Assembly (NCBI GenBank): GCA_023395465.1
Contig: JAEWZE010000202.1
Coordinates: forward strand, 1 to 20,752
Source of the DNA: Pseudomonadota bacterium
GTDB lineage: Bacteria; Pseudomonadota; Gammaproteobacteria; Xanthomonadales; Xanthomonadaceae
DNA length: 20,752 nucleotides
Reading direction: 5' to 3'
The position numbers and the translations under genes were made by a program. Below, in pieces: positions 1-6,544 of the stretch; within the stretch, counting starts at the first letter, position 1, and each line of letters opens with the position of its first letter. The notes under the pieces are model-generated. The model was not told the DNA's origin and did no database searches. It worked only from the letters and a program-made list of their open reading frames with translations.

Positions 1-799
1 CATCCGCAACATCCTCGCCATCGGCTCCGGCAAGGGCGGCGTAGGAAAATCAACCACTTCCGTCAACCTCGCCCTCGCGCTGGCCGCCGGTGGCGCGCGC
101 GTGGGCGTGCTCGATGCCGATGTCTACGGCCCCAGCATCCCCACGATGCTGGGGCTGTCGGGCAAGCCGGAGAGCCCGGACGGCAAGTCGATCCTGCCGA
201 TGCGGGCGCACGGGATCGAGGCGATGTCGATCGGGCTGCTGGTCGACCAGGACACGCCGATGATCTGGCGCGGGCCGATGGCGACCTCGGCGCTGACCCA
301 GTTGCTCAACGACACGCGCTGGGGCGGGGAGGACGGGCTGGACTACCTGATCGTCGACCTGCCGCCGGGGACCGGCGACATCCAGCTGACCCTGGCGCAG
401 AAGATCCCGGTCGCCGGTGCGGTGGTGGTGACCACGCCGCAGGACGTGGCCACGCTCGATGCGCGCAAGGCGCTGCGCATGTTCGAGAAGGTGGACGTGG
501 CGGTGCTCGGGCTGGTGGAGAACATGGCCCAGCACGTGTGCTCGAACTGCGGGCACGTGGAGCACCTGTTCGGCCAGGGCGGCGGCGAGCGCATGGCGGC
601 GCAGTACGGTGTGCCGCTGCTGGGATCGTTGCCGTTGGAGATCGGCATCCGCGAGCAGGGCGATGCGGGCGTGCCGATCGTGGCCTCGGCCCCTGATTCG
701 GCGGCGGCGGCCGCGTATCGCGCCACGGCGCGGCGCCTGGTCGAGGAACTGGAGAAGCGTCCGCGCGCCCCGCGCAGCATCTCCGCTTCGCTGCTGTAG
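1..799 (+). CDS. apbC: Iron-sulfur cluster carrier ATPase ApbC/Mrp (5' end missing)
   Basis: This is the C-terminal 265 or so residues of a P-loop ATPase of the Mrp/NBP35 family, which carries Fe-S clusters and passes them to apoproteins in the cytoplasm. The reading frame is open from base 2, so the start and the usual N-terminal DUF59-like domain lie outside the window. About eight codons in is the deviant Walker A motif GKGGVGKST, followed by the switch motif DADVYGPS near visible residue 38. The cluster-binding pair of cysteines is present in NMAQHVCSNCGH (CxxC), as expected for the family. The gene ends in TAG at 797-799. A GC-rich hairpin follows at 914-937, before the separate promoter of dcd. 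Family assignment is firm; which apoproteins it serves cannot be read here. Confidence 0.95.
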   Translation, partial: IRNILAIGSGKGGVGKSTTSVNLALALAAGGARVGVLDADVYGPSIPTMLGLSGKPESPDGKSILPMRAHGIEAMSIGLLVDQDTPMIWRGPMATSALTQLLNDTRWGGEDGLDYLIVDLPPGTGDIQLTLAQKIPVAGAVVVTTPQDVATLDARKALRMFEKVDVAVLGLVENMAQHVCSNCGHVEHLFGQGGGERMAAQYGVPLLGSLPLEIGIREQGDAGVPIVASAPDSAAAAAYRATARRLVEELEKRPRAPRSISASLL

Positions 800-913
800 G
801 CGCGAAGACGGGCGCGGTACTGCTCGACGCAGCACGTGCCGGTTCCGCCCTCCGGGCAAGTGCATACGCGAAGTCGAAGCCCCAGCGCCGTTCGCCCGGG
901 CCGCAGGCCGCGA

Positions 914-937
914 CCCCTCGGTGTGCAGGCCGAGGGG
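914..937 (+). terminator. GC-rich hairpin between apbC and dcd, possible terminator
   Basis: CCCCTCGG at 914-921 pairs perfectly with CCGAGGGG at 930-937 around an 8-base loop. No T-tract follows, so this may be a weak or factor-assisted terminator for apbC, or only a structured leader. It lies in the 236-base gap before dcd, which holds nothing else coding. Confidence 0.35.
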
Positions 938-993
938 GCCCCGGGGAACGCCGGCGGATCCCCGCGACGTTTCCTGCGATCCGGGAACCCCCC

Positions 994-999
994 TACAAT
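994..999 (+). promoter_or_regulatory. Candidate -10 box of dcd (TACAAT)
   Basis: TACAAT matches the sigma-70 -10 consensus at 5 of 6 bases and lies 36 bases before the dcd ATG. No convincing -35 box is seen 17 bases upstream (TTCCTG at 971-976). An inverted repeat CGGATC (955-960) / GATCCG (978-983) lies just upstream, on one face of the helix, and could be an operator. The ribosome site AGGGA is at 1024-1028. Confidence 0.45.
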
Positions 1000-1035
1000 G
1001 CGGCGATCGGCCGCATCGGCCGCAGGGAACCGCGC

Positions 1036-1608
<573 letters not shown>

Positions 1609-1672
1609 AAACCGGGCCGTCGCGCCCGCTCCGTCAGTCCAGATCCGTCCACCCAAGGAAAGAACGCAAGCC

Positions 1673-2173
1673 ATGAACGAGCAGAATCCCTACGGCAGCC
1701 CGGAAGCCGTCGTCGCCGACCTGGGCGAAACCAACCTTGCCGGCCTTGGCCAGCGGCTGGGTGCGGCGATCATCGATACCATCATCCTGCTGGCGATCAT
1801 GCTGCCGCTGATGTTCGTGGGCGGTTACTGGCAGGTGGCGATGGCCGCCGAAGGACAGGTGCCGTTCCTGACCACGCTGATGTGGGCGGTAGTGGGCCTG
1901 GCGGTGTTCGTCGCCGTGCAGTTTTACCCGCTCAACGCCAACGGCCAGACCTGGGGCAAGCGCGTGCTGGGCATCCGGATCGTCGACATGGACGGTGCCA
2001 AGCCGCCGGTCGGACGGCTGATCGCGCTGCGCTACCTGCCCGTGCAGGTGGTGAGCAACGTGCCGCTGGTCGGGACCGTGCTGGCCCTGGTCAACGTGCT
2101 GCTGATCTTCCGCAGCGACCGTCGCTGCGGCCACGACCTGATCGCCGGCACCCAGGTGGTCAAGGGCGGCTGA
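1673..2173 (+). CDS. RDD family inner-membrane protein
   Basis: A 166-residue protein with three predicted membrane segments (roughly 31-52, 65-84 and 123-146). It has the RDD signature: Arg28 and Asp35 at the start of the first helix, the GQTWGKRVLGIRIVD block at 91-105, and RSDRRCGHDLIAGT near the end. The first 20 residues are polar (MNEQNPYGSP) and lie in the cytoplasm by the charge pattern. The molecular role of most RDD proteins is unknown; some have been linked to ion exchange, but nothing here allows a substrate to be named. It starts 64 bases after dcd, with AAGGAA at 1655-1660 as ribosome site, and probably shares the dcd transcript. A strong hairpin follows at 2187-2218. Confidence 0.85.
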   Translation: MNEQNPYGSPEAVVADLGETNLAGLGQRLGAAIIDTIILLAIMLPLMFVGGYWQVAMAAEGQVPFLTTLMWAVVGLAVFVAVQFYPLNANGQTWGKRVLGIRIVDMDGAKPPVGRLIALRYLPVQVVSNVPLVGTVLALVNVLLIFRSDRRCGHDLIAGTQVVKGG

Positions 2174-2186
2174 GGCCTGCCCGGCG

Positions 2187-2218
2187 CGCGTGCACCGCCG
2201 TGCGGGGCGGTGCATGCG
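2187..2218 (+). terminator. Hairpin between convergent RDD and HIT genes
   Basis: Bases 2187-2199 pair with 2206-2218 through 13 pairs (one G-T wobble) around a 6-base loop; the core TGCACCGCC/GGCGGTGCA is perfect. It begins 14 bases after the RDD stop codon and faces the convergent HIT gene, so it may stop transcription from both sides. There is no T-tract on either strand. Confidence 0.5.
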
Positions 2219-2239
2219 GCCGCGTGCGTTTGGTGAGGC

Positions 2240-2364
2240 GGCGGCATTTCGCCACCGCATGCGGAGGTTCGAGCGACCGCAGGTCGGGTGATCCACCGAC
2301 AACAGGCGGAAGACGCTGTGCTGCCGAGATGCTCATAGCCCCTGGGATGGCGGCTTTTCGCCAC
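2240..2364. repeat. Two near-identical 16-base hairpin motifs
   Basis: GGCGGCATTTCGCCAC at 2240-2255 recurs as GGCGGCTTTTCGCCAC at 2349-2364, with one mismatch. Each can fold as GGCG/CGCC around a 6-base loop. They sit in the 205-base non-coding gap after the RDD gene. They could be parts of a dispersed intergenic repeat; the window alone cannot show this. Confidence 0.3.
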
Positions 2365-2378
2365 GCCCGCGCCCGGAC

Positions 2379-2807
2379 TCAGGCCTGCAGGGCCTCCTCC
2401 AGCAGCCGGATCCGCTCGACCAGCTTCTCCGGCGTGTAGGGACGCGCGGCGACGCGTCCCCAGACCGGCGCCGGCCACGCCGGGTCGTCCTCGAAGCGGG
2501 CGATGACGTGCACGTGCAGCTGCGGCACCAGGTTGCCGAGCGCGGCGACGTTGAGCTTGAACGGCCGGAAGCCGGCGCGCAGCACGCGTGCCGCGCGGTC
2601 GATCTCGTCGGTGAGCAGGTGGCGCTGGGCCGCGTCCAGGTCGACCATTTCGCGTGCGCCGGCGATGCGCGGCACCAGCACTAGCCAGGGATAGTTGGCA
2701 TCGTCCATGAGGCGCAGGTCGCACAGGTCCAGCGTCGCCAGCGGATGGGTGTCGGCGGCGAGCTGCGGATGCAGTTCGTAGGGTGCCGCCTCTTGGTGCC
2801 TGGCCAT
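2379..2807 (-). CDS. HIT family hydrolase
   Basis: A 142-residue protein of the histidine triad superfamily, which hydrolyses or transfers nucleotides from phospho-linked substrates such as AMP conjugates or dinucleoside polyphosphates. The active-site strip is VPQLHVHVIAR at residues 94-104. His98 takes the place of the nucleophilic middle His and His100 the last, but the first His of the HxHxH motif is Gln96. The N-terminal core WLVLVPR (41-47) is typical. It is the second gene of a pair: its ribosome site AAGGAGT (2814-2820) overlaps the stop codon of the dienelactone hydrolase gene, and only 12 bases separate the two. The true substrate is not known. Confidence 0.88.
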   Translation of the reverse strand: MARHQEAAPYELHPQLAADTHPLATLDLCDLRLMDDANYPWLVLVPRIAGAREMVDLDAAQRHLLTDEIDRAARVLRAGFRPFKLNVAALGNLVPQLHVHVIARFEDDPAWPAPVWGRVAARPYTPEKLVERIRLLEEALQA

Positions 2808-2813
2808 CGTGTG

Positions 2814-2820
2814 ACTCCTT
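2814..2820 (-). promoter_or_regulatory. Strong ribosome binding site of the HIT gene
   Basis: On the minus strand this reads AAGGAGT, a near-perfect Shine-Dalgarno site 6 bases before the ATG at 2807. Its first base overlaps the TGA of the upstream dienelactone hydrolase gene, so the two genes are likely translationally coupled. Confidence 0.65.
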
Positions 2821-3494
2821 CAGCGCAGCGCGGCTTCGAGGAAGGCCATCGTGCGCTTGCGCGCCAGTGCGGCGCTCTCGGGGTGGAAGTGGCGGGGATC
2901 GACGTCGCGGTTGAAGGCGTGCCCGGCACCGGGGTACACGTGGACCTCGGCGTCGGGCCAGGCGTCGCGATGGGCCTGGACGTCCTCGGGCGGCGTGCTC
3001 TGGTCGTCGGCGCCGAAGTGGAACAGCATCGGCGCGCGCAGCGCCTCCCCCAGGTAAGGCCGCGACCGCGCGCCGTAATAGGCCACGGCCGGCAGGCCCA
3101 GGCGCGTGTTGGCGAGCAGGGCCAGGCTGCCGCCCCAGCAGAAGCCGACCGCGGCGACCTTCAGCCCCTCGCGGCGCAGCGCCTCGGCGGCCGCGCGGGT
3201 CGTCTCCACCGCCCGCTCCATGCCCAGTTCCGCCACCAGTTCGCGGCCACGGGCGAATCCTGCCTCGTCATAGCCCAGCTCGACATTGCGCGCCACCGGA
3301 TCGAACAGGGCGGGGGCCAGCGCCACGTAGCCCGAGGCGGCATAGCCCTCGACGACGCTGCGGATGTGCTCGTTGACCCCGAAGATCTCCTGCAGCACCA
3401 CGATCCCGCCCAGCGCGGCGGCGTGGTCGGGCGGATCCGAGCGCCAGGCGTCGACGGGACCGCTTCCGGTCTGGATGACGATGTCGCGGCCCAT
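2820..3494 (-). CDS. Dienelactone hydrolase family protein
   Basis: A 224-residue alpha/beta hydrolase of the DLH family. The nucleophile elbow is GFCWGG with Cys119 in place of the usual serine, Asp164 lies in FGADDQSTP, and His192 in GAGHAF, giving the family's Cys-Asp-His triad. Glu36 in LQEIFGVNEHIR corresponds to the glutamate that holds the cysteine in its inactive state. Length and motif order match carboxymethylenebutenolidase. No other chloroaromatic pathway gene is nearby, so a general cytoplasmic esterase or lactonase role is more likely than aromatic breakdown. The ATG has GGGAG 6 bases upstream, and a minus-strand TAGAAT box lies at 3522-3527. It leads a two-gene unit with the HIT gene. 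Confidence 0.93.
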   Translation of the reverse strand: MGRDIVIQTGSGPVDAWRSDPPDHAAALGGIVVLQEIFGVNEHIRSVVEGYAASGYVALAPALFDPVARNVELGYDEAGFARGRELVAELGMERAVETTRAAAEALRREGLKVAAVGFCWGGSLALLANTRLGLPAVAYYGARSRPYLGEALRAPMLFHFGADDQSTPPEDVQAHRDAWPDAEVHVYPGAGHAFNRDVDPRHFHPESAALARKRTMAFLEAALR

Positions 3495-3521
3495 GGCGCT
3501 CTCCCGGCGGCAGTCGGGCGG

Positions 3522-3527
3522 ATTCTA
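3522..3527 (-). promoter_or_regulatory. Candidate -10 box of the DLH-HIT pair (TAGAAT)
   Basis: On the minus strand GGCTAGAATC holds TAGAAT (5 of 6 consensus), 27 bases before the DLH start. No -35 box is clear. It lies 8 bases from the rimO -10 box on the other strand, so the two promoters overlap back to back. Confidence 0.4.
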
Positions 3528-3535
3528 GCCGACGC

Positions 3536-3541
3536 TATAAT
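3536..3541 (+). promoter_or_regulatory. Candidate -10 box of rimO (TATAAT)
   Basis: A perfect TATAAT, with a start of transcription expected near 3548 and the rimO ATG at 3595. No TTGACA-like box is found 15-19 bases upstream, so the promoter may be weak or need help. Confidence 0.5.
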
Positions 3542-3594
3542 TCGCGCCCCGTGACGCCGACGGCGTCGCCTCTCCCCGTCTTCCACGTATTCCC

Positions 3595-4959
3595 ATGTCC
3601 GCAGCCAACCCCAAGGTCGGTTTCGTCAGTCTCGGCTGCCCCAAGGCGCTGGTCGACTCCGAACGCATCCTCACCCAGCTCCGCGTCGAGGGCTACGACC
3701 TGGTGCCCAGCTACGACGATGCCGACGTGGTGGTGGTCAACACCTGCGGCTTCATCGACTCGGCGGTGGCCGAATCGCTGGACGCGATCGGCGAGGCCAT
3801 GGCGGAAAACGGCAAGGTCATCGTCACCGGCTGCCTGGGCAAGCGCTCGGAGATGATCCGCGAGCAGTTCCCGGACGTACTGTCGATCAGCGGGCCGCAG
3901 GACTACGACACCGTGATGGGCGCGGTGCACCGGGCGCTGCCGCCCAGGCACGATCCGTTCGTGGACCTGCTGCCGCGCCGCGCCGCGGAGGACGATGTCG
4001 GCGTCAAGCTCACGCCGAAGCACTACGCCTACCTCAAGATTTCCGAGGGCTGCAACCACCGCTGCAGCTTCTGCATCATCCCCTCGATGCGCGGCGACCT
4101 GGTCTCGCGGCCGGTCGACGAGGTGCTGCGCGAGGCCGAGCGCCTGGTCGTTCGCGGCGGGGTGAAGGAACTGCTGGTGATCTCGCAGGACACGTCCGCC
4201 TACGGCGTCGACCTGCGCTACGCCGAGCGCGAATGGCGCGGAAAGGCGTACCAGACGCGGATGAAGGCGCTGTGCGAGGGACTGTCGGAGCTGGGCGTGT
4301 GGACGCGCCTGCACTACGTGTACCCGTACCCGCACGTCGACGACATCATCCCGTTGATGGCGCAGGGCCGGCTGCTGCCCTACCTCGACATCCCGTTCCA
4401 GCACGCCAGCCCGCGCATCCTCCGGCTGATGAAGCGGCCGGGCGCCGTGGACAAGTTGCGCGAGCGCATCGCCCGCTGGCGCGCGATCTGCCCGGAGCTG
4501 GCGATCCGCAGCACCTTCATCGTCGGCTTCCCGGGCGAGACCGAGGCCGAGTTCGAAGAGCTGCTGGAGTTCCTGCGCGAGGTACGGCTCGACCGCGTCG
4601 GCGCCTTCGCCTACTCGCCGGTGGACGGCGCGGGTGCGAACGCGCTGCCCGACCCGGTGGCCGAAGAGGTGAAGCAGGAGCGGCTGGCGCGCTTCATGGA
4701 AGTGCAGGCGGAGATCTCCGCGCAGAAGCTCGAAGCCAGGGTCGGCAGCGTGCAGCGTTGCCTGGTGGACGTGGTCGATGGCGACCTGGCCATCGCGCGC
4801 ACCATGGCCGATGCGCCGGAGATCGATGGCGTGGTGCAGGTCCAGAACGGCCTGGAGGCCGGACTGCAGCCGGGCGATTTCGTCGACGTCGAGATCATGG
4901 GCAGCGACGAGCACGACCTGTACGGGGAGGCTGTCCCCGCGCTGCACGTGCTGCGCTGA
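3595..4959 (+). CDS. rimO: Ribosomal protein S12 methylthiotransferase RimO
   Basis: A complete 454-residue radical SAM enzyme that adds a methylthio group to the conserved aspartate of ribosomal protein S12. Three cysteines of the N-terminal UPF0004 domain (Cys15, Cys51, Cys80) bind the auxiliary 4Fe-4S cluster. The CNHRCSFC motif (Cys153, Cys157, Cys160) binds the radical SAM cluster. The C-terminal 70 or so residues form the TRAM domain, which in this family contacts the target protein. The opening GFVSLGCPKALVDSE separates it from the tRNA enzyme MiaB. No good Shine-Dalgarno site precedes the ATG, and no alternative in-frame start fits better. A long open frame on the opposite strand (3535-4947) is a codon-bias shadow. 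Confidence 0.97.
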   Translation: MSAANPKVGFVSLGCPKALVDSERILTQLRVEGYDLVPSYDDADVVVVNTCGFIDSAVAESLDAIGEAMAENGKVIVTGCLGKRSEMIREQFPDVLSISGPQDYDTVMGAVHRALPPRHDPFVDLLPRRAAEDDVGVKLTPKHYAYLKISEGCNHRCSFCIIPSMRGDLVSRPVDEVLREAERLVVRGGVKELLVISQDTSAYGVDLRYAEREWRGKAYQTRMKALCEGLSELGVWTRLHYVYPYPHVDDIIPLMAQGRLLPYLDIPFQHASPRILRLMKRPGAVDKLRERIARWRAICPELAIRSTFIVGFPGETEAEFEELLEFLREVRLDRVGAFAYSPVDGAGANALPDPVAEEVKQERLARFMEVQAEISAQKLEARVGSVQRCLVDVVDGDLAIARTMADAPEIDGVVQVQNGLEAGLQPGDFVDVEIMGSDEHDLYGEAVPALHVLR

Positions 4960-4981
4960 GGCGACGGCCGCGCGCGTTTGC

Positions 4982-4987
4982 GATACT
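4982..4987 (+). promoter_or_regulatory. Possible -10 box of the iron permease homologue
   Basis: GATACT (4 of 6 consensus) in the 56-base gap after rimO, about 28 bases before the next ATG. No -35 box is seen. Read-through from rimO is an equally good explanation. Confidence 0.25.
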
Positions 4988-5015
4988 CGCGCCCATCCGT
5001 TCCCGGGGGCGCACC

Positions 5016-5435
5016 ATGATCGGCGACCGAGTGTTCACCAGGTTGTCGCGGGCGGCTTCGCGCTTCACCGCCCGCTCGCTGAGCTTCGCGATCGCCGTCG
5101 GGGTGATTCTGGCCTGGGCCCTCACCGGGCCGGTCTTCGGCTTCAGCGACACCTGGCAACTGGTGATCAATACCGGGACCACCATCATCACCTTTCTCAT
5201 GGTGTTCCTGATCCAGAACACGCAGAACCGGGATACCGAGGCGATGCAGATCAAGCTCGACGAACTGATCCGCGCCACGCACAACGCGCACAATGCGCTG
5301 CTCGACCTGAAGGAGCTGGAAGACCGCGAGATCGACGCCTTCCGTGCCCGCTACATCCTGCTGGCGCAGCTGGCGCGCGAGCGCGGCGAGGTGTTCGACG
5401 ATCTTTCCGGGAAGGACGACACCGGGCGCGGCTGA
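5016..5435 (+). CDS. Small low-affinity iron permease family protein
   Basis: A 139-residue membrane protein resembling the low-affinity iron permease family (PF04120), related to yeast Fet4. Two hydrophobic segments are visible, about 22-42 and 48-66. The family block is TGPVFGFSDTWQLVINTGTT (37-56), followed by TFLMVFLIQNTQNRDTEAM. The C-terminal half is a charged, helical tail (LDELIRATHNAHNALLDLKE). The ATG at 5016 is chosen because it begins the hydrophobic protein and follows GGGGG; upstream the same frame overlaps rimO. Fungal Fet4 is several times longer, so this protein would need to oligomerise to form a pore. Iron transport by such short bacterial members is inferred from the family name only. 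Confidence 0.8.
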   Translation: MIGDRVFTRLSRAASRFTARSLSFAIAVGVILAWALTGPVFGFSDTWQLVINTGTTIITFLMVFLIQNTQNRDTEAMQIKLDELIRATHNAHNALLDLKELEDREIDAFRARYILLAQLARERGEVFDDLSGKDDTGRG

Positions 5436-5455
5436 GCCTGCCCTCGCTTCAGCCG
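5429..5455. terminator. Inverted repeat spanning two convergent stop codons
   Basis: CGGCTGA (5429-5435) pairs with TCAGCCG (5449-5455) around a 13-base loop. The TGA of the iron permease gene and the TGA of greB form the top of the stem. This could act as a two-way terminator, though no T-tract is present. Confidence 0.4.
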
Positions 5456-5949
5456 TAGCGCACGTCGAGGATGGCGAAGCGCGCCAGCCCGCCCGGCAGC
5501 TGCGCTTCGAACTCGTCGTCCGCGCGCTTCTTCAGCATGGCGCGGGCGAGCGGGGAATCGATGCTGATCCAGCCGAGCCCGGCGTCGGTCTCGTCGGGGC
5601 CGACGATGCGGTAGCGGGTGGTCTCGCCGCTGGCGAGGTTCTCGACCTCGACGTGCGCGCCGAAGAACACCGCCTGCGGATCGGAGGGCGCGCCCTCCAC
5701 AACCCGCAGTGTTTCCAGGCGCTTGCTGAGGTAGCGGACGCGCCGGTCGATCTCGCCCAACTGCTTCTTGCGGTAGCTGTACTCGGCGTTCTCGGAACGG
5801 TCGCCCTCGGCCGCGGCTGCGGCCAGCGCACGCACCACCTCGGGACGCTTGAGCCGCCACAGCGTGTCGAGTTCGGCCTTCAGCCGCGCGTGGCCCTGCG
5901 CGGTGACCAGGGCGGTGCTCTTCTCGGCGGTCGGACGCCAGCGACCCAA
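5449..5949 (-). CDS. greB: Transcript cleavage factor GreB
   Basis: A 166-residue Gre factor. It enters the secondary channel of backtracked RNA polymerase and stimulates cleavage of the RNA 3' end. Residues 1-80 form the coiled-coil finger, with the acidic tip in AEGDRSENAEY (Asp50, Glu53); the C-terminal globular FKBP-like domain follows. The opening GRWRPTAEKSTALVT and the length point to GreB rather than GreA. The start is a TTG at 5947-5949, which gives the conserved N-terminus. It has GAGGG 8 bases upstream, and that site overlaps the end of the lipoprotein gene, 11 bases away. The two genes are likely co-transcribed and coupled. Confidence 0.94.
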   Translation of the reverse strand: MGRWRPTAEKSTALVTAQGHARLKAELDTLWRLKRPEVVRALAAAAAEGDRSENAEYSYRKKQLGEIDRRVRYLSKRLETLRVVEGAPSDPQAVFFGAHVEVENLASGETTRYRIVGPDETDAGLGWISIDSPLARAMLKKRADDEFEAQLPGGLARFAILDVRYG

Positions 5950-5960
5950 GCAGTTGTCCC

Positions 5961-6470
5961 TCAGTTGCGGCGCAGGCTGGTGTTGCCGTCGCCCGCGAGC
6001 GGGGCGCCGTCCGCATCCAGCGCGCGGACCTCGTCGCGGGAGACGAGTTCGAATCGGCGATCCGGGGCTTCCTTGCTGTCTGGATCGAGCAGCAGGCGGG
6101 TGCCGTCGGCGTCGATGGTCCAGGTGCCACTGCTGCGGGCGGCGTCCTCGCCACGGCGGGTCTCGGACAGGGCGTAGCTGCCGTCGGCGCGGACCTCAAG
6201 CGAGGTTTCGACGCCCGGGCAGTCCGCGCAGGGCAGGATGCCGGCGAACGTGCCGGCGAAGGCCTTGCGGTCGAAACCGGCGGGGTCGGTGGCGTCGTGG
6301 CGGATCACGGCGCTGGCGTCGGTGCCGGCCAGCAATGGATCGGCCGGGGCGGCCTCCGCGGCCTTGTCGGCATCGCTGGCGGCTGGCGCGGCGGGAGGCG
6401 CTGGCGACGGCGTGCAGGCGGCGAGCGCCAGCGCCAGAAGGACGGGCGGCAGGCAGGTGGACGTTCGCAT
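5961..6470 (-). CDS. NlpE-like copper/envelope-stress lipoprotein
   Basis: A 169-residue predicted lipoprotein. The N-terminus is a short signal with lipobox LAAC, so Cys19 would be lipidated. A Pro/Ala-rich linker covers about 20-45, and an NlpE N-terminal-like domain follows. This domain has the characteristic CxxC in GILPCADCPG (Cys81, Cys84) and a beta-barrel pattern with TSLEVRADGSYALSE after it. In E. coli, NlpE is an outer-membrane sensor of copper and surface stress that signals to Cpx. The C-terminal second domain of E. coli NlpE is absent. The ATG at 6468-6470 has AGGAGT 5 bases upstream. It follows pcp after 74 bases and precedes greB. I see no Cpx-type genes here, so the partner is unknown. 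Confidence 0.82.
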   Translation of the reverse strand: MRTSTCLPPVLLALALAACTPSPAPPAAPAASDADKAAEAAPADPLLAGTDASAVIRHDATDPAGFDRKAFAGTFAGILPCADCPGVETSLEVRADGSYALSETRRGEDAARSSGTWTIDADGTRLLLDPDSKEAPDRRFELVSRDEVRALDADGAPLAGDGNTSLRRN

Positions 6471-6544
6471 GACGGACTCCTGTCGTGTCGGGGGCCCCAA
6501 GGATAGGGCAGCAGCCTGAACCTGGCGGAGACCGGGCCTTCGCA

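Noticed and set aside
3535..4947. A 470-codon open frame on the minus strand opposite rimO
   Set aside because: It is the mirror of a high-GC coding frame. Its protein is rich in His, Arg and Gln without any family motif, while rimO on the plus strand is certain.
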